NCBI GenBank assembly: GCA_021779635.1 | Contig: JAJYAH010000355.1 | Location: 1-7,125, forward strand | Direction: 5' to 3' | Source of the DNA: Pseudomonadota bacterium | Lineage (GTDB): Bacteria; Pseudomonadota; Alphaproteobacteria; Rhizobiales; Xanthobacteraceae | DNA length: 7,125 nucleotides | Shown: one piece after another, positions 6,455 to 7,125 of the stretch | Layout of the letters: each line of letters begins with the position of its first letter | How positions within the stretch are numbered: position 1 is the stretch's first letter | The notes under the pieces: generated by a model | Database searches by the model: none | The model's input: only the letters and a program-made list of their open reading frames with translations | What the model was told of the DNA's origin: nothing | Position numbers and translations under genes: made by a program

Positions 6455-7125
6455 CGCCGCTGGATTATGAGTTTTTGCGTAAGTTTCTCAAGGAGCGGTC
6501 CGGGCTGGATCTTTCTGCGGACAAGCAATACCTGGTTGAAAGCAGATTGATCCCGCTGGCGCGAAGGGCTGGTTTGCCCGGCATTGCCGAAATCGTCCAG
6601 AAAATGAAGGGCGGATCCGAAGCGCTGATCTCGGATGTGGTCGAGGCCATGACCACCAACGAGACGTTCTTCTTCCGCGACAAGCTTCCGTTCGATAACC
6701 TGCGGGAGACTATTCTCCCGATGATGTTGCAGGCGCGCGCGAGCCGCCGCTCGCTGCGCATCTGGTGCGCGGCTTCTTCCACCGGGCAGGAGCCGTATTC
6801 GATCGCGATGTGCCTCAAGGAGATCAGTTCGGCGCTGGCGGGGTGGCGGATCGAGATTCTTGCAACCGACCTGTCGCAGGATGTTCTGGAAAAATCCAAA
6901 GCCGGTATCTTCAGCCAGTTCGAGGTCCAGCGCGGATTGCCGATTCAGATGCTGGTCAAGCATTTCACGCAGGTCGGAGAACTGTGGCAACTCAATGCCG
7001 ATATCCGCGCCATGGTCCAGCACCGGCAATTGAATCTGCTGCAGGACTTTTCCCATCTCGGGACCTTCGACGTGATTTTCTGCCGCAACGTCCTGATCTA
7101 TTTCGATCAGGGCACCAAGATCGGA
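6451..7125 (+). CDS. cheR: Chemoreceptor glutamate methyltransferase CheR, 3' end cut by the window
   Basis: This frame is open for 225 codons to the window edge. CheR moves a methyl group from S-adenosylmethionine to receptor glutamates. The N-terminal helical domain (about 1-75) ends in the conserved TTNETFFFR (68-76). The SAM-binding domain begins with [14 protein letters not shown] (104-117), where family members usually read A-C-S-T-G-E-E-P, and continues to [14 protein letters not shown] (206-219). The family is usually about 270-290 residues, so some 50-60 are missing. The start is GTG 6451, giving a GTGA overlap with the cheB stop; GGGAG (6439-6443) lies 7 nt upstream, and the predicted N-terminus [13 protein letters not shown] fits the family. 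The short beta-subdomain loop (around 172-181) suggests the pentapeptide-independent type. Confidence 0.95.
   Translation, partial: MTPLDYEFLRKFLKERSGLDLSADKQYLVESRLIPLARRAGLPGIAEIVQKMKGGSEALISDVVEAMTTNETFFFRDKLPFDNLRETILPMMLQARASRRSLRIWCAASSTGQEPYSIAMCLKEISSALAGWRIEILATDLSQDVLEKSKAGIFSQFEVQRGLPIQMLVKHFTQVGELWQLNADIRAMVQHRQLNLLQDFSHLGTFDVIFCRNVLIYFDQGTKIG

Overview
The window is a GC-rich (roughly 60-65%) stretch of alphaproteobacterial chromosome, most likely from the Hyphomicrobiales near Bradyrhizobium, Rhodopseudomonas or Nitrobacter. The assignment rests on three things: a ChpT-type histidine phosphotransferase (a family confined to Alphaproteobacteria), the style of the CheA and CheY proteins, and codon usage rich in G or C at third positions. 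The genus is inference. All genes look intact and native. There is no transposon, tRNA, CRISPR array or prophage. Two genes are cut by the window edges.

Layout. Positions 1-495 (minus strand) hold the 5' part of a CysQ-type 3'(2'),5'-bisphosphate nucleotidase. A 196-bp divergent intergenic region follows. Everything after it is on the plus strand: chpT (692-1339), a 192-bp gap with a notably AT-rich promoter-like core and a CtrA-box-like sequence, then cheA (1532-4258), cheW (4294-4764), cheY (4843-5208), cheB (5285-6454) and the start of cheR (6451 to the window end). Spacing within cheA-cheR is short (35, 78 and 76 bp, then a 4-bp overlap) and no terminator is visible, so cheAWYBR is probably one transcription unit.

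How the genes work together. CheA and CheW form the signalling core under chemoreceptors. CheA phosphorylates CheY (output) and CheB (methylesterase), and CheR supplies the opposing receptor methylation. No receptor gene, cheD, cheZ or cheX lies in the window, so receptors and phosphatase must be elsewhere, or phosphate is drained through a second receiver. CheA is a likely place for that: it is a 908-residue hybrid with an HPt domain, no recognisable P2, the dimerisation/ATPase core, two tandem CheW-like domains and a C-terminal receiver. The chpT gene immediately upstream belongs to the CckA-ChpT-CtrA cell-cycle phosphorelay. With the CtrA-like box it suggests, but does not prove, a link between the cell-cycle relay and control of this chemosensory operon.

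I see no wholly unknown system. The points worth a second look are the chpT-che linkage and CtrA-like box, the CheA architecture including an unassigned island in its linker, a 24-bp tandem duplication across the cheA/cheW junction, and a CheR beta-loop that looks like the pentapeptide-independent type.
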